Shown here piece by piece: positions 26,187-34,797 of a DNA stretch of 64,000 nucleotides (position 1 is the stretch's first letter; each line of letters starts with the position of its first letter). Origin of the DNA: Paenalicyclobacillus cellulosilyticus (GTDB taxonomy: Bacteria; Bacillota; Bacilli; Alicyclobacillales; Alicyclobacillaceae); the NCBI RefSeq assembly GCF_014647315.1, contig NZ_BMOY01000002.1:62001-126000 (forward strand), given 5' to 3'. The notes beneath the pieces are model-generated. The model did not search any database and was not told the origin of the DNA. It was given only the letters and a program-made list of their open reading frames with translations. The translations under genes and the position numbers were made by a program.

Positions 26187-26909
26187 TCAACGCGGCCGCA
26201 ACGCGGACAGGTACTGCAACCGTTCAACCGCCATGCCGTCCGGGCCCAAGTACGCAAACTCCATAAACGTCCGCGGCGGCCAGCCTTCTCCTTCGGGCGG
26301 ACGGCTGACCGTCCGGGCGATGCGCAATTGCAAAGGGCGTAACTCTGCCGCAGCGATGATGGCTCGTTCATCCCCGTCGATGCCCGCGTGCGCGATCCCG
26401 GCCAAGCGGCCGAAGATGTATACGTCGCCGACGGCCGCCACCTCGCCGCCTGGATTCACGTCCCCGATGACCACCAAATCCCCATCCGACACCACGCGCT
26501 GTCCGGAACGCACGGTGCCTTTGTGGATGGTCTGTCCCGTCATGGCGCCGCGCGTATTGAGCAGGGCCCGGCGTGCAGCCGTATGGGCACCCCATTCCCG
26601 AATCAGGAAGTTTTCCACCCTCATGAACAAGCCCAGCAGACGGCGGGCATCCTCGGCACTGAGCTCCCGGTTTCCATAGTCAATGGAAACCGGTACCACA
26701 GGGCCGTCGAAGACGCTCGCCGTATCGCCGTGCAACAACTGCGTCAGGTGTTCCAACAGGGCATCCATGGGGCACTCCTCGTCGAGAAGAAACAACAACC
26801 CGTCGTTGACCCCTTTGACGAACACGGGCGGTTTGTCACCCGGCCGTGGATGAAGCCGTGAAGAAGCGACGGTCGACACCCCCTGTCTCGAACCCTGGCG
26901 AGAGATCAT
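26187..26909 (-). CDS. minC: Septum site-determining protein MinC
   Basis: 240 residues; the exact N-terminus is uncertain because no strong SD precedes the first ATG. The N-terminal domain (residues 30-110, VFVKGVNDGLLFLLDEECP, GNRELSAEDARRLL) binds FtsZ. The C-terminal beta-helix (TIHKGTVRSGQRVVSDGDLVVIGDVNPGGEVAAVGDVYIFGRLAGIAHAG) binds MinD. Inhibits Z-ring assembly. Confidence 0.94.
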   Translation of the reverse strand: MISRQGSRQGVSTVASSRLHPRPGDKPPVFVKGVNDGLLFLLDEECPMDALLEHLTQLLHGDTASVFDGPVVPVSIDYGNRELSAEDARRLLGLFMRVENFLIREWGAHTAARRALLNTRGAMTGQTIHKGTVRSGQRVVSDGDLVVIGDVNPGGEVAAVGDVYIFGRLAGIAHAGIDGDERAIIAAAELRPLQLRIARTVSRPPEGEGWPPRTFMEFAYLGPDGMAVERLQYLSALRPR

Positions 26910-26939
26910 TCGTGACCCATCTGCCTTTCTCCTGCCCCG

Positions 26940-27461
26940 TCAGCCCGCAGGTTCCTCCTCATCCGTCCGGTAGCGCGAACCGCCGCGCGCGGTGAACCAC
27001 CGGGTCAACAAGGGATAGAGAAGCAGGGTGCAGATGCCGTCGACCAGCATGTCCCACAGGCTGTGCGCCAACACCGGGCGCCACCCGGAGGTGGTCATGT
27101 CGAACAGCCGGGTAATCCCGTACGTCACCCAATCGAAGGCAAACGTCTGCCCGATGGCGACCAAGAACGTGAGCGCCACGTTGCGCTGCAAAAACTGCGC
27201 AAACATCGCGGCGGCAAAGTACCCGGTTAAGCCGTAAGCAAACGCGTACAGACCGACGAAGGTGCCGTAATCGAAGTCCTGGATGAACCCAATCAGGACG
27301 CCGAGGACGAGCGCAGGGCGGACGCCGCGTGCCAGCGCGACGAAGCAGAGGGTGACCAGGACAAGGTTCGGCTGCACGAGGCGGAGCGGCTGCACCTGGA
27401 ACAAGGTCGATTGCACAATGAGCGCCAACCAGAGGATGGCAAACGCCAGGACATTCCTCAT
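26940..27461 (-). CDS. mreD: Rod shape-determining protein MreD
   Basis: 173 residues, ATG overlapping the mreC stop (ATGA). Five to six hydrophobic helices starting MRNVLAFAILWLALIVQSTLF; charged tail. MreD is part of the elongasome with MreB and MreC. Identified from size, topology and position. Confidence 0.92.
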   Translation of the reverse strand: MRNVLAFAILWLALIVQSTLFQVQPLRLVQPNLVLVTLCFVALARGVRPALVLGVLIGFIQDFDYGTFVGLYAFAYGLTGYFAAAMFAQFLQRNVALTFLVAIGQTFAFDWVTYGITRLFDMTTSGWRPVLAHSLWDMLVDGICTLLLYPLLTRWFTARGGSRYRTDEEEPAG

Positions 27462-28327
27462 CCGCCCGTGCCACCCCGAGGAGAAGTGACCACAAAGACG
27501 TCCTGGAGATAGTCGAGATCGGCTGCCGGCCGCACGAGCGCACGTTGCGTCAAGCCCTGCAATCCTGGCTGCACGCGGACGACCGTGCCAATCAACAAGC
27601 CGGGGGGGAACACGCTGCTCAGTCCGGACGTCACGACCGTATCGCCGGGCTTTACGTTCGCCAGCGGCGATAAGAATTCCATATCGAGCAGGTTATCGGG
27701 ACGGTTCGCACCAAGCACGATGCCAAAAGGTTGTTCGGCACTGCCGTTTTGCACCTTTGCCGACACGCCGTCCCCTTGCTGCGTGTCGGTGATGAGCACC
27801 ACCTTGGAACTCCACGCGCCCGCCAGCGCGATGCGGCCCACCAGGCTCCCGTCGGCAGAGATGACCGCCATGTCTTCCCGCACACCCTGCCGGCGGCCGA
27901 CGTCGATGGTGACCTCCGCGTTCCACTGCGACGGATCCCGGCCGATGACGTGCGCGGGCACCGTGGCATATTTCGCGCCTTGCTGCGACTTGAAGCCGAG
28001 CATCTGTTTCAGGCGCCGGTTTTCAGCTTCCACGTCACGGAGCTGCACCTGCAACCATGCGTAATCGCGCAACTGGGCTTTGAGCTGCGCATTTTCGATG
28101 TACAGCTCGCGCAGGTCGCGGATTCCGGCCAAAAACCCGCTCACTTGACTGACCGGGCGGTAGATCAAGGCCCCGACGGCATTCTGAATGTCGAGGATCA
28201 CCCGCTCCGGCCATGCGACGAGCGCCGCCTGACTGCGCAGCGTCAAACCGGCCATCGCGGTCAAAAGGACAAAGCTGGCCAGAAGCACAAACAGCGTTCG
28301 ATTGCTGAAGAGTCGGGACACCCGCAT
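27458..28327 (-). CDS. mreC: Rod shape-determining protein MreC
   Basis: 289 residues from the ATG giving MRVSRLFSNRTLFVLL, chosen by family length; ATGs at 28339 and 28378 are in frame. One membrane helix (residues 11-32), a coiled coil (about 70-110, LYIENAQLKAQLRDYAWLQVQLRDVEAENRRLKQ), and the paired beta-barrel MreC domain with VIGRDPSQWN and GDTVVTSGLSSVFPPGLLIGTV. Scaffolds penicillin-binding proteins outside the membrane. Confidence 0.93.
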   Translation of the reverse strand: MRVSRLFSNRTLFVLLASFVLLTAMAGLTLRSQAALVAWPERVILDIQNAVGALIYRPVSQVSGFLAGIRDLRELYIENAQLKAQLRDYAWLQVQLRDVEAENRRLKQMLGFKSQQGAKYATVPAHVIGRDPSQWNAEVTIDVGRRQGVREDMAVISADGSLVGRIALAGAWSSKVVLITDTQQGDGVSAKVQNGSAEQPFGIVLGANRPDNLLDMEFLSPLANVKPGDTVVTSGLSSVFPPGLLIGTVVRVQPGLQGLTQRALVRPAADLDYLQDVFVVTSPRGGTGG

Positions 28328-28399
28328 CCCACTTCCCATCGCCGCGAATTCACCCGCATCGGCGGCGCCTCGAGCCATGCCGAACGCTGGTGCGCAGGA

Positions 28400-29449
<1,050 letters not shown>

Positions 29450-29471
29450 TCATGACGTCTCGCGCTTCAGG

Positions 29472-30176
29472 TCATGTGCAGTACCCCAAGGCTTTGAGGC
29501 TCACGAAGCGGCCGTCGCCGACCACCAGATGGTCCAGCACATCGATCCCGAGCACGCGGCCCGCCTCACACAATCGTTTCGTCACGGAGATGTCCTCCGG
29601 ACTTGGCGTCGGATCTCCGCTCGGATGATTATGGACGCACAGGATGGCGGACGCACTCCGTCGAACCGCGAGCTTGAACACCTCTCTGGGGTGAACGATG
29701 GAAGCATCCAGACTTCCCACCGATGCGAGGTCTTCACCGATGACGCAGTGTTTCGTATCGAGGTGCAGGGTGAGAAAATGTTCCTTCTTAAGGTGTCTCA
29801 ACCGGTCCATCACATACTCGGCCGCATCTGCCGCCGAGCGGATGCACACTTTCTGCGCCGACGGACGCCGGACGACGCGGCGTCCCAACTCGACAGCCGC
29901 CGCGATCTGCAGGGCTTTGGCCGTACCAATCCCCGGGATCTGACGTAACTCCTCCATTTCGATGTCAAGCAAGCCCGGGAGGCCGTCGACGGCCGCCAAG
30001 ACACGCTGCGCCAATTCATACACCGAGTGGCCTCGTCCACCCGACTGCATGATGATAGCCAACAACTCATCGTTGCGCAACGCCTGCGCGCCGTGGCGCA
30101 GCATGCGCTCCCGCGGCGGATCGAACCAAACGGCACTTCGGGGCGGAAATGGTGGTCGCTTGCTCGGATGTTCCAC
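29472..30176 (-). CDS. radC: RadC family JAB-domain protein
   Basis: 234 residues from a GTG 7 nt after GGGAGG; the frame is open much further upstream without SD. A helix-hairpin-helix region (LRQIPGIGTAKALQIAAAVELGRR) precedes the JAB/MPN metalloprotease-like domain with HNHPSGDPTPSPEDISVTKRL. Despite its name, no repair role is proven. It sits just upstream of mreB, as in B. subtilis; maf is not found between it and the SpoIIB-like gene. Confidence 0.92.
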   Translation of the reverse strand: MEHPSKRPPFPPRSAVWFDPPRERMLRHGAQALRNDELLAIIMQSGGRGHSVYELAQRVLAAVDGLPGLLDIEMEELRQIPGIGTAKALQIAAAVELGRRVVRRPSAQKVCIRSAADAAEYVMDRLRHLKKEHFLTLHLDTKHCVIGEDLASVGSLDASIVHPREVFKLAVRRSASAILCVHNHPSGDPTPSPEDISVTKRLCEAGRVLGIDVLDHLVVGDGRFVSLKALGYCT

Positions 30177-30416
30177 GAAAGGCCCTCCCATCGCGTCGCA
30201 GCCGCCCGCCGCAAGGCGGTGTGTCCCACAGAACGGCTGCCATCCAGTGCAACTCCACGATAGGACACCGCCGAGTCTTGCGGCAAACGCATTGCGATGA
30301 GGTGCTTCATGTCGAGTGAAACTCATACAGAAATCCATACATCTTCCGCAAGCGCCGTGCACTCGGGAACGAGCCCAAGCGTCCGCCAACCTATCCACTT
30401 GGCACGCAACCGGGTT

Positions 30417-31442
30417 TTATTTCGACAGATGGCGAGCGAGTCCTGCACGTTGTGTCGAATCTGTGTGAACGGACGGTGACAACCCCCGCAATACCGCATC
30501 TGCGGCGACCGCGGTCTGAACGGCTTCGATGTGGCGGCCTTTCGCCGCAAGCCGGTACGCTTCCGTCAACAAGTTCGAATACCGTTCCAATGCCGGTCCA
30601 TACCCCGACCGCGCGAGGCGTGCGGGACCCGGCAACAGGCGGCGTGACGTGTTGTACGCCGTCCAGGCGTCGCGGCTCGGCGCCCCGTCCATCAAGGAGG
30701 CCAGAAGCGTGCGCAGGGCGCTCTCCCCTGCCGCGAGCCAGTCGGACAGCGCTGCTGCACTGCGGTCATCCAACCCGGAGCTGCCACGGAGCGTGAAAGC
30801 CGGTTGCACGACTTGCGTCACCCAAACCTTGACCCCGTGTGATTGCCATGGTTGCTTGAGGCGGGTGAGATCGGACGCACGCATGGCCGCGGCCGCCACC
30901 GCACCGTCATGGCCGGCAAGCACAGGATAGATCACCGGTTTCCCCCAAAGCGCGCCCATCGCAGGCGATGTCGCTGCCGCCGTGTCGACGCACAACACGA
31001 ACATCCGGATGCCAGGGACGGCGAAGGCAACTTTGCTTTCGCCTGCAGGACGAGGAACGGCAGGTTGCGTTGCACCCGGATGTATGTCAAGCTGCTGCGG
31101 AGGTAACGCGGCGTCGCCGGCGGGATCCGTGACCGTGCTCCCGGCAGCACCCCGCGGCACCATCTCGGTTTGCCGGGCCTTTCCCGGCTGGCTGGCGTTT
31201 CCCGGCGCCGCGACAGGCAGATGGGCCATCACGGCGTGGAACACCACCATCGCCAGGCAGCCCAGGCTCATCCCGACCAACAGACCGCGGTGGAACGCAG
31301 CGCGCCAGCCCGCATGCACCCTTGTTCGCTCCACGCGGCGGACGGTCTCCGACCGCCACGGCTTGTCCCCTGCGCGCACCCGCACAGCCGTCCACGGCTG
31401 CGACCGCTTCACCGCCGCGCCTTCGCCCTCCTGCCAAGGCAC
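30417..31442 (-). CDS. SpoIIB-like SPOR-domain membrane protein
   Basis: 341 residues from a GTG 7 nt after AAGGAGG; the frame extends 37 codons upstream without SD. A basic cytoplasmic N-terminus (about 1-50) precedes one membrane helix (GLLVGMSLGCLAMVVFHAVMAHL), a Pro/Gly/Thr-rich linker, then a SPOR-like alpha/beta region (MFVLCVDTAAA... GHDGAVAAAAMRASDLTR...VKVWVTQVV) and a helical end. B. subtilis SpoIIB has the same layout and locus between folC and radC. SpoIIB helps septal wall thinning and engulfment. Sequence similarity is weak, so the name is tentative. Confidence 0.55.
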   Translation of the reverse strand: MPWQEGEGAAVKRSQPWTAVRVRAGDKPWRSETVRRVERTRVHAGWRAAFHRGLLVGMSLGCLAMVVFHAVMAHLPVAAPGNASQPGKARQTEMVPRGAAGSTVTDPAGDAALPPQQLDIHPGATQPAVPRPAGESKVAFAVPGIRMFVLCVDTAAATSPAMGALWGKPVIYPVLAGHDGAVAAAAMRASDLTRLKQPWQSHGVKVWVTQVVQPAFTLRGSSGLDDRSAAALSDWLAAGESALRTLLASLMDGAPSRDAWTAYNTSRRLLPGPARLARSGYGPALERYSNLLTEAYRLAAKGRHIEAVQTAVAADAVLRGLSPSVHTDSTQRAGLARHLSK

Positions 31443-31572
31443 GCCTATCCCTCCTTCTTCGTTTCTGCCATCTCGCAAGGCGTAGTGTGCACTTGTTCCG
31501 GATCTTATGTCACCCGCTGCAAATCTATGAAACGGCAGAGCCAACGTGGGCATACGAACAGCGTCGAACCGT

Positions 31573-31624
31573 GGCGGAGAAGACTGCGTACCGCGTATTC
31601 TCCGCCGGGGGAGTATGGTATACT
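31573..31624 (+). promoter_or_regulatory. Extended -10 promoter with upstream inverted repeat
   Basis: TGG-TATACT (hexamer at 31619-31624) is an extended -10 element pointing toward the small gene at 31700. A perfect 9-bp inverted repeat, GGCGGAGAA (31573-31581) and TTCTCCGCC (31598-31606), lies where the -35 would be and could be an operator. No TTGACA-like hexamer is visible. Confidence 0.4.
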
Positions 31625-31699
31625 GAAAAAGGTAGAGGGACAGGCCGCAAGCGGCTCCGTGACACGTTGGGCGGACGGGGCCAGGGGAGTGAAGAAACC

Positions 31700-31879
31700 A
31701 TGTCGAACGTCTACCGGTCCATCCTGTGGGGCGTCATCATCGTCGTGGGCATCGTCGTACTCGCATTCTTCATTCGTTTCTTGCTTGAGGTCGCTGTCGT
31801 GGCCGCCCTGCTCGCGCTGGCCTACTACTTGTTCACACGTGCCACGGCGACGTGGCGGCAGAACCGGCCTTGGCGGTAA
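31700..31879 (+). CDS. Small membrane protein, 59 aa
   Basis: ATG preceded by GGGGAG about 10 nt upstream. The protein MSNVYRSILWG... has one very hydrophobic segment (VIIVVGIVVLAFFIRFLL) and a second (VAVVAALLALAYYLF) separated by a Glu, then a basic end WRQNRPWR. It is divergent from the spoIIB-like gene. No family recognised. Its promoter-like sequence and SD make it a likely gene. Confidence 0.6.
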   Translation: MSNVYRSILWGVIIVVGIVVLAFFIRFLLEVAVVAALLALAYYLFTRATATWRQNRPWR

Positions 31880-31979
31880 CCCCGCCGTGATCAGCAAGAT
31901 CTCACCAATGATTTCACCGCCATGAATAAAGGGACGAAAGGCGCGGCCGGCCTTGGCGCCAAGCCGAGCGCGTTGCGGA

Positions 31980-32002
31980 GGCGCGAGCAACCTGCTCGCG
32001 CC
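31980..32002. other. Perfect 10-bp stem-loop between convergent genes
   Basis: GGCGCGAGCA, loop ACC, TGCTCGCGCC: a perfect 10-bp palindrome 31 nt past the murC stop and 100 nt past the 59-aa gene. It has no T tract on either side in the minus direction and only a loose one (CTTGCTGTGTTCTT) on the plus strand. It may act as a weak terminator or stabilise mRNA 3' ends. Confidence 0.5.
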
Positions 32003-32032
32003 CTTGCTGTGTTCTTACGCAGTGGGCGTTTC

Positions 32033-33448
32033 TTATGCGTAAGACGCTTCCGACCGGGCGGCGAGGACATCTCCCAAGCGGTGCGCGACTTGCCATATGT
32101 CGCCAGCCCCCATCGTCAACACCAGGTCACCAGGGCGCACGGTCGCCGCCAGGTACGCCAATACCTCGTCCTTGGTCCGCAGGAAGCGGGTGTGCGGATT
32201 GCTCTCTTTGCGCACCTGCTCTGCCAATCGCTCCGCGGAGACGCCCTCCAGCCGAGGTTCCCCCGGCGGGGAGTAAATATCCGAGATCACGACTTCGTCC
32301 GCTTCCGCAAACGCCCGCGCGAATGCGTCAAAGAGAAAATACGTCCGGGTGTATCGCTGCGGCTGAAACACCGCCACGATGCGCCGGCCTGTGGCGCGGG
32401 CGGCGGCGATGGTCGCCCGGATCTCCGTCGGATGGTGGGCATAGTCGTCCACCACCAGCACACCGTCCACGTCGGCCAGCACCTGAAACCGGCGCTTCGC
32501 GCCGTGAAACTCGGCGAGCGACCTCGCGACAGGTTCATACTCCAATCCGACCGCACGCGCCACCGCGATGGCTGCCAAGGCGTTCATCACGTTGTGCGCC
32601 CCCGGCAGCGCCAGCACCAGGGACCCGAGGCGTTGGCCGCGGTACCACACCTCGCAGCGGCTGCCGCGATCGAACAATTCCACGCCGGCCGCGACATAAT
32701 CCGCGGCTGCGCGGCCTTCCTGGCCGTCCAAACCGAACGTCACCACCGGGCAGCGCGCCGCCCCGGCAAGCTGACGCAGATGGTCGTCTTGGGCGGACAC
32801 GACGCACAGCCCGTCCGGTTGCACTTGGCGGATGAACTGCTCGTACGCCCGTTTGAGGTTTTCAAAATCTCCGCCGTAGTGCTCCAGGTGGTCGGGCTCC
32901 ACGTTGGTGACGACCGCGAACTTGGGATGATAGTGCAGGAATGAACCGTCGCTCTCATCCGCTTCCGCGACGAGGTACGGCCCGCGGCCAGCCTTCGCGT
33001 TGTCCCCGATGTCGCGGACGACGCCGCCGACGATAAACGTCGGATCCAAGCCGCAGCGCTCCATCACAAACGCAATCATCGACGTGGTCGTCGTCTTCCC
33101 GTGTGCGCCGGTGACCGCGATCCCGATGCGGTCCTCCATCAGCCGGGCCAGCATCTGCGAACGGTGCAGGACGGGGATTTGCCGCCTGCGCGCCTCGCAC
33201 AACTCCACGTTGTCTTGCGGAAGGGCTGTGCTGTACACCACGAGGTCCGCGCCGTCCACATGGTGGGCCGCGTGCCCGACGTAAATCCGCGCTCCCCGCT
33301 CGGCCAAGCGTTGCGTCAACTCGTGCGCGGACACATCCGACCCGGACACGTCATACCCCAAATCCAGCATCACGCGCGCGATGGCGCTCATCCCGTAACC
33401 GCCGATGCCCACGAAGTGCACACGCTGTGCGCCCGCCACGCCGATCAC
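32033..33448 (-). CDS. murC: UDP-N-acetylmuramate--L-alanine ligase
   Basis: 471 residues from a GTG 8 nt after GGAG that overlaps the folC stop (GTGA). NAD-like fold motif VHFVGIGGYGMSAIARVML at the start, P-loop VTGAHGKTTTTSMIA near residue 110, and Mur ligase C-domain with ADEVVISDIYSPPGE. Adds L-Ala to UDP-MurNAc in peptidoglycan synthesis. Translational coupling folC-murC is unlike B. subtilis, where murC is elsewhere. Confidence 0.97.
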   Translation of the reverse strand: MIGVAGAQRVHFVGIGGYGMSAIARVMLDLGYDVSGSDVSAHELTQRLAERGARIYVGHAAHHVDGADLVVYSTALPQDNVELCEARRRQIPVLHRSQMLARLMEDRIGIAVTGAHGKTTTTSMIAFVMERCGLDPTFIVGGVVRDIGDNAKAGRGPYLVAEADESDGSFLHYHPKFAVVTNVEPDHLEHYGGDFENLKRAYEQFIRQVQPDGLCVVSAQDDHLRQLAGAARCPVVTFGLDGQEGRAAADYVAAGVELFDRGSRCEVWYRGQRLGSLVLALPGAHNVMNALAAIAVARAVGLEYEPVARSLAEFHGAKRRFQVLADVDGVLVVDDYAHHPTEIRATIAAARATGRRIVAVFQPQRYTRTYFLFDAFARAFAEADEVVISDIYSPPGEPRLEGVSAERLAEQVRKESNPHTRFLRTKDEVLAYLAATVRPGDLVLTMGAGDIWQVAHRLGDVLAARSEASYA

Positions 33449-34797
33449 CGACCTTTCTCCGCAAACTCTGTTTGCCCGTGTCGCATAGCCTGCCTCGCCT
33501 CGTCGACCGTATACAAGGAACCCCAGCAACACACCGGCGCTTCGCCCGCCCGCGCCAGCGCCAGGGACAGGGCGTCCGCGACAGGCACCGCCACATCGAC
33601 GCGCGCCGCCGGCTGCCGCTGGCGCACCCAGCGCGCCAGGTCTCGCGCGTTGAGCGCACGCGGATTGTCCGGCTGGGTGCAGATGACCGACGCCGCCAAC
33701 GGGAGCAGCATATCGAGCATCGGCAACAGCGCTTTGTCCTGCAACACCCCGATGACCATGATCCAACCGCGCCCGTCGAACCGCAACTGACTCGCCAATT
33801 CTTCCAATCCCCGGCGCAAGGCGAACGCACCTGCCGCATTGTGCGCGCCGTCCAACACCAGGAGCCGCCCGTCGGCCAGCATGTGCACCTCGAAGCGTCC
33901 CGGCCACTCTGTATGCCGCAGTGCCTGCCGCAGGCGCGCGTCCGAAAGCGGCGGGCAGTGGCCGCCCGCCACCGCCGCCTCGTACATCGCCAGCGCCACG
34001 GCGGCATTCGCACACTGGTGGGCGCCGAACAACGGCACGGGCACACCGAACACATCGCGGCATCGCCCGCGGTAGTGGATGAACTGCAACGGCCAAGCAA
34101 CCGCTTCGCGCGCGTAGCCGAACACTTCGCCGAGCCGCCACACCGGCGCCGCCACCTCCCTGGCGATCCGCTCCATCACAAGGTACGCACTGTCTTGGGC
34201 GGCGGTGACCACCGGAACGCCGGGTTTGATGATCCCCGCCTTGTGCCAGGCAATCTCCGGGATGGTCCGGCCGAGGACATCCATGTGGTCGTACGTCACG
34301 TTGGTGATGGCGGTCACCGCCGGCGACACCACGTTCGTCGAGTCGTAGCGCCCGCCGAGACCGGTCTCCCAGACGACGTGATCGACCCCGGCGGCGCGGA
34401 AGTACAAAATGGCCATCGTGGTCAGAGCCTCGAACTCAGTCAACGGATCATCCGGTGCGTCCGCCGCCCGGCTCGCGGCCATCACCTGTTCCGCCAAGGC
34501 GGCGAACGTGGCGTCGTCCACAGGTTCCCCGTCGACGAGGAAGCGGCCGCGGAAGCCGTCGAACGCCGGCGAGGTGAACGTTCCGACCCGGCCGCCGGTC
34601 GCACGCAGAATGGCCGTCAAAAACGCGCACACAGACCCTTTGCCGTTCGTTCCGGCGACGTGGTAGAAGCGCAGTCCCGTTTCGGGATGGCCAAGGTACG
34701 CCAAAATCCGTTTCATCCGTTCCAGACCCGGGCGTACCCCGAACCGCTGCCGGGAGGAGAGCCAGGCCACGGCCGGATGCACCTGCCGCGCGTTCAC
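33445..34797 (-). CDS. folC: Folylpolyglutamate/dihydrofolate synthase
   Basis: 450 residues. GTG start overlaps the valS stop. P-loop YHVAGTNGKGSVCAFLTAIL near residue 47, the FolC signature VWETGLGGRYDSTN near 140, and the Mur-ligase-like C-domain (VLDGAHNAAGAFAL). Adds glutamate to folates. valS-folC adjacency is the common Firmicutes order. Confidence 0.96.
   Translation of the reverse strand: MNARQVHPAVAWLSSRQRFGVRPGLERMKRILAYLGHPETGLRFYHVAGTNGKGSVCAFLTAILRATGGRVGTFTSPAFDGFRGRFLVDGEPVDDATFAALAEQVMAASRAADAPDDPLTEFEALTTMAILYFRAAGVDHVVWETGLGGRYDSTNVVSPAVTAITNVTYDHMDVLGRTIPEIAWHKAGIIKPGVPVVTAAQDSAYLVMERIAREVAAPVWRLGEVFGYAREAVAWPLQFIHYRGRCRDVFGVPVPLFGAHQCANAAVALAMYEAAVAGGHCPPLSDARLRQALRHTEWPGRFEVHMLADGRLLVLDGAHNAAGAFALRRGLEELASQLRFDGRGWIMVIGVLQDKALLPMLDMLLPLAASVICTQPDNPRALNARDLARWVRQRQPAARVDVAVPVADALSLALARAGEAPVCCWGSLYTVDEARQAMRHGQTEFAEKGR

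Noticed and set aside
33035-33400. Possible separate gene fused upstream of murC in the long frame 32033-34141
   Set aside because: The upstream 230 codons overlay folC in another frame; the GTG at 33448 with SD and the GTGA overlap set the start of murC.
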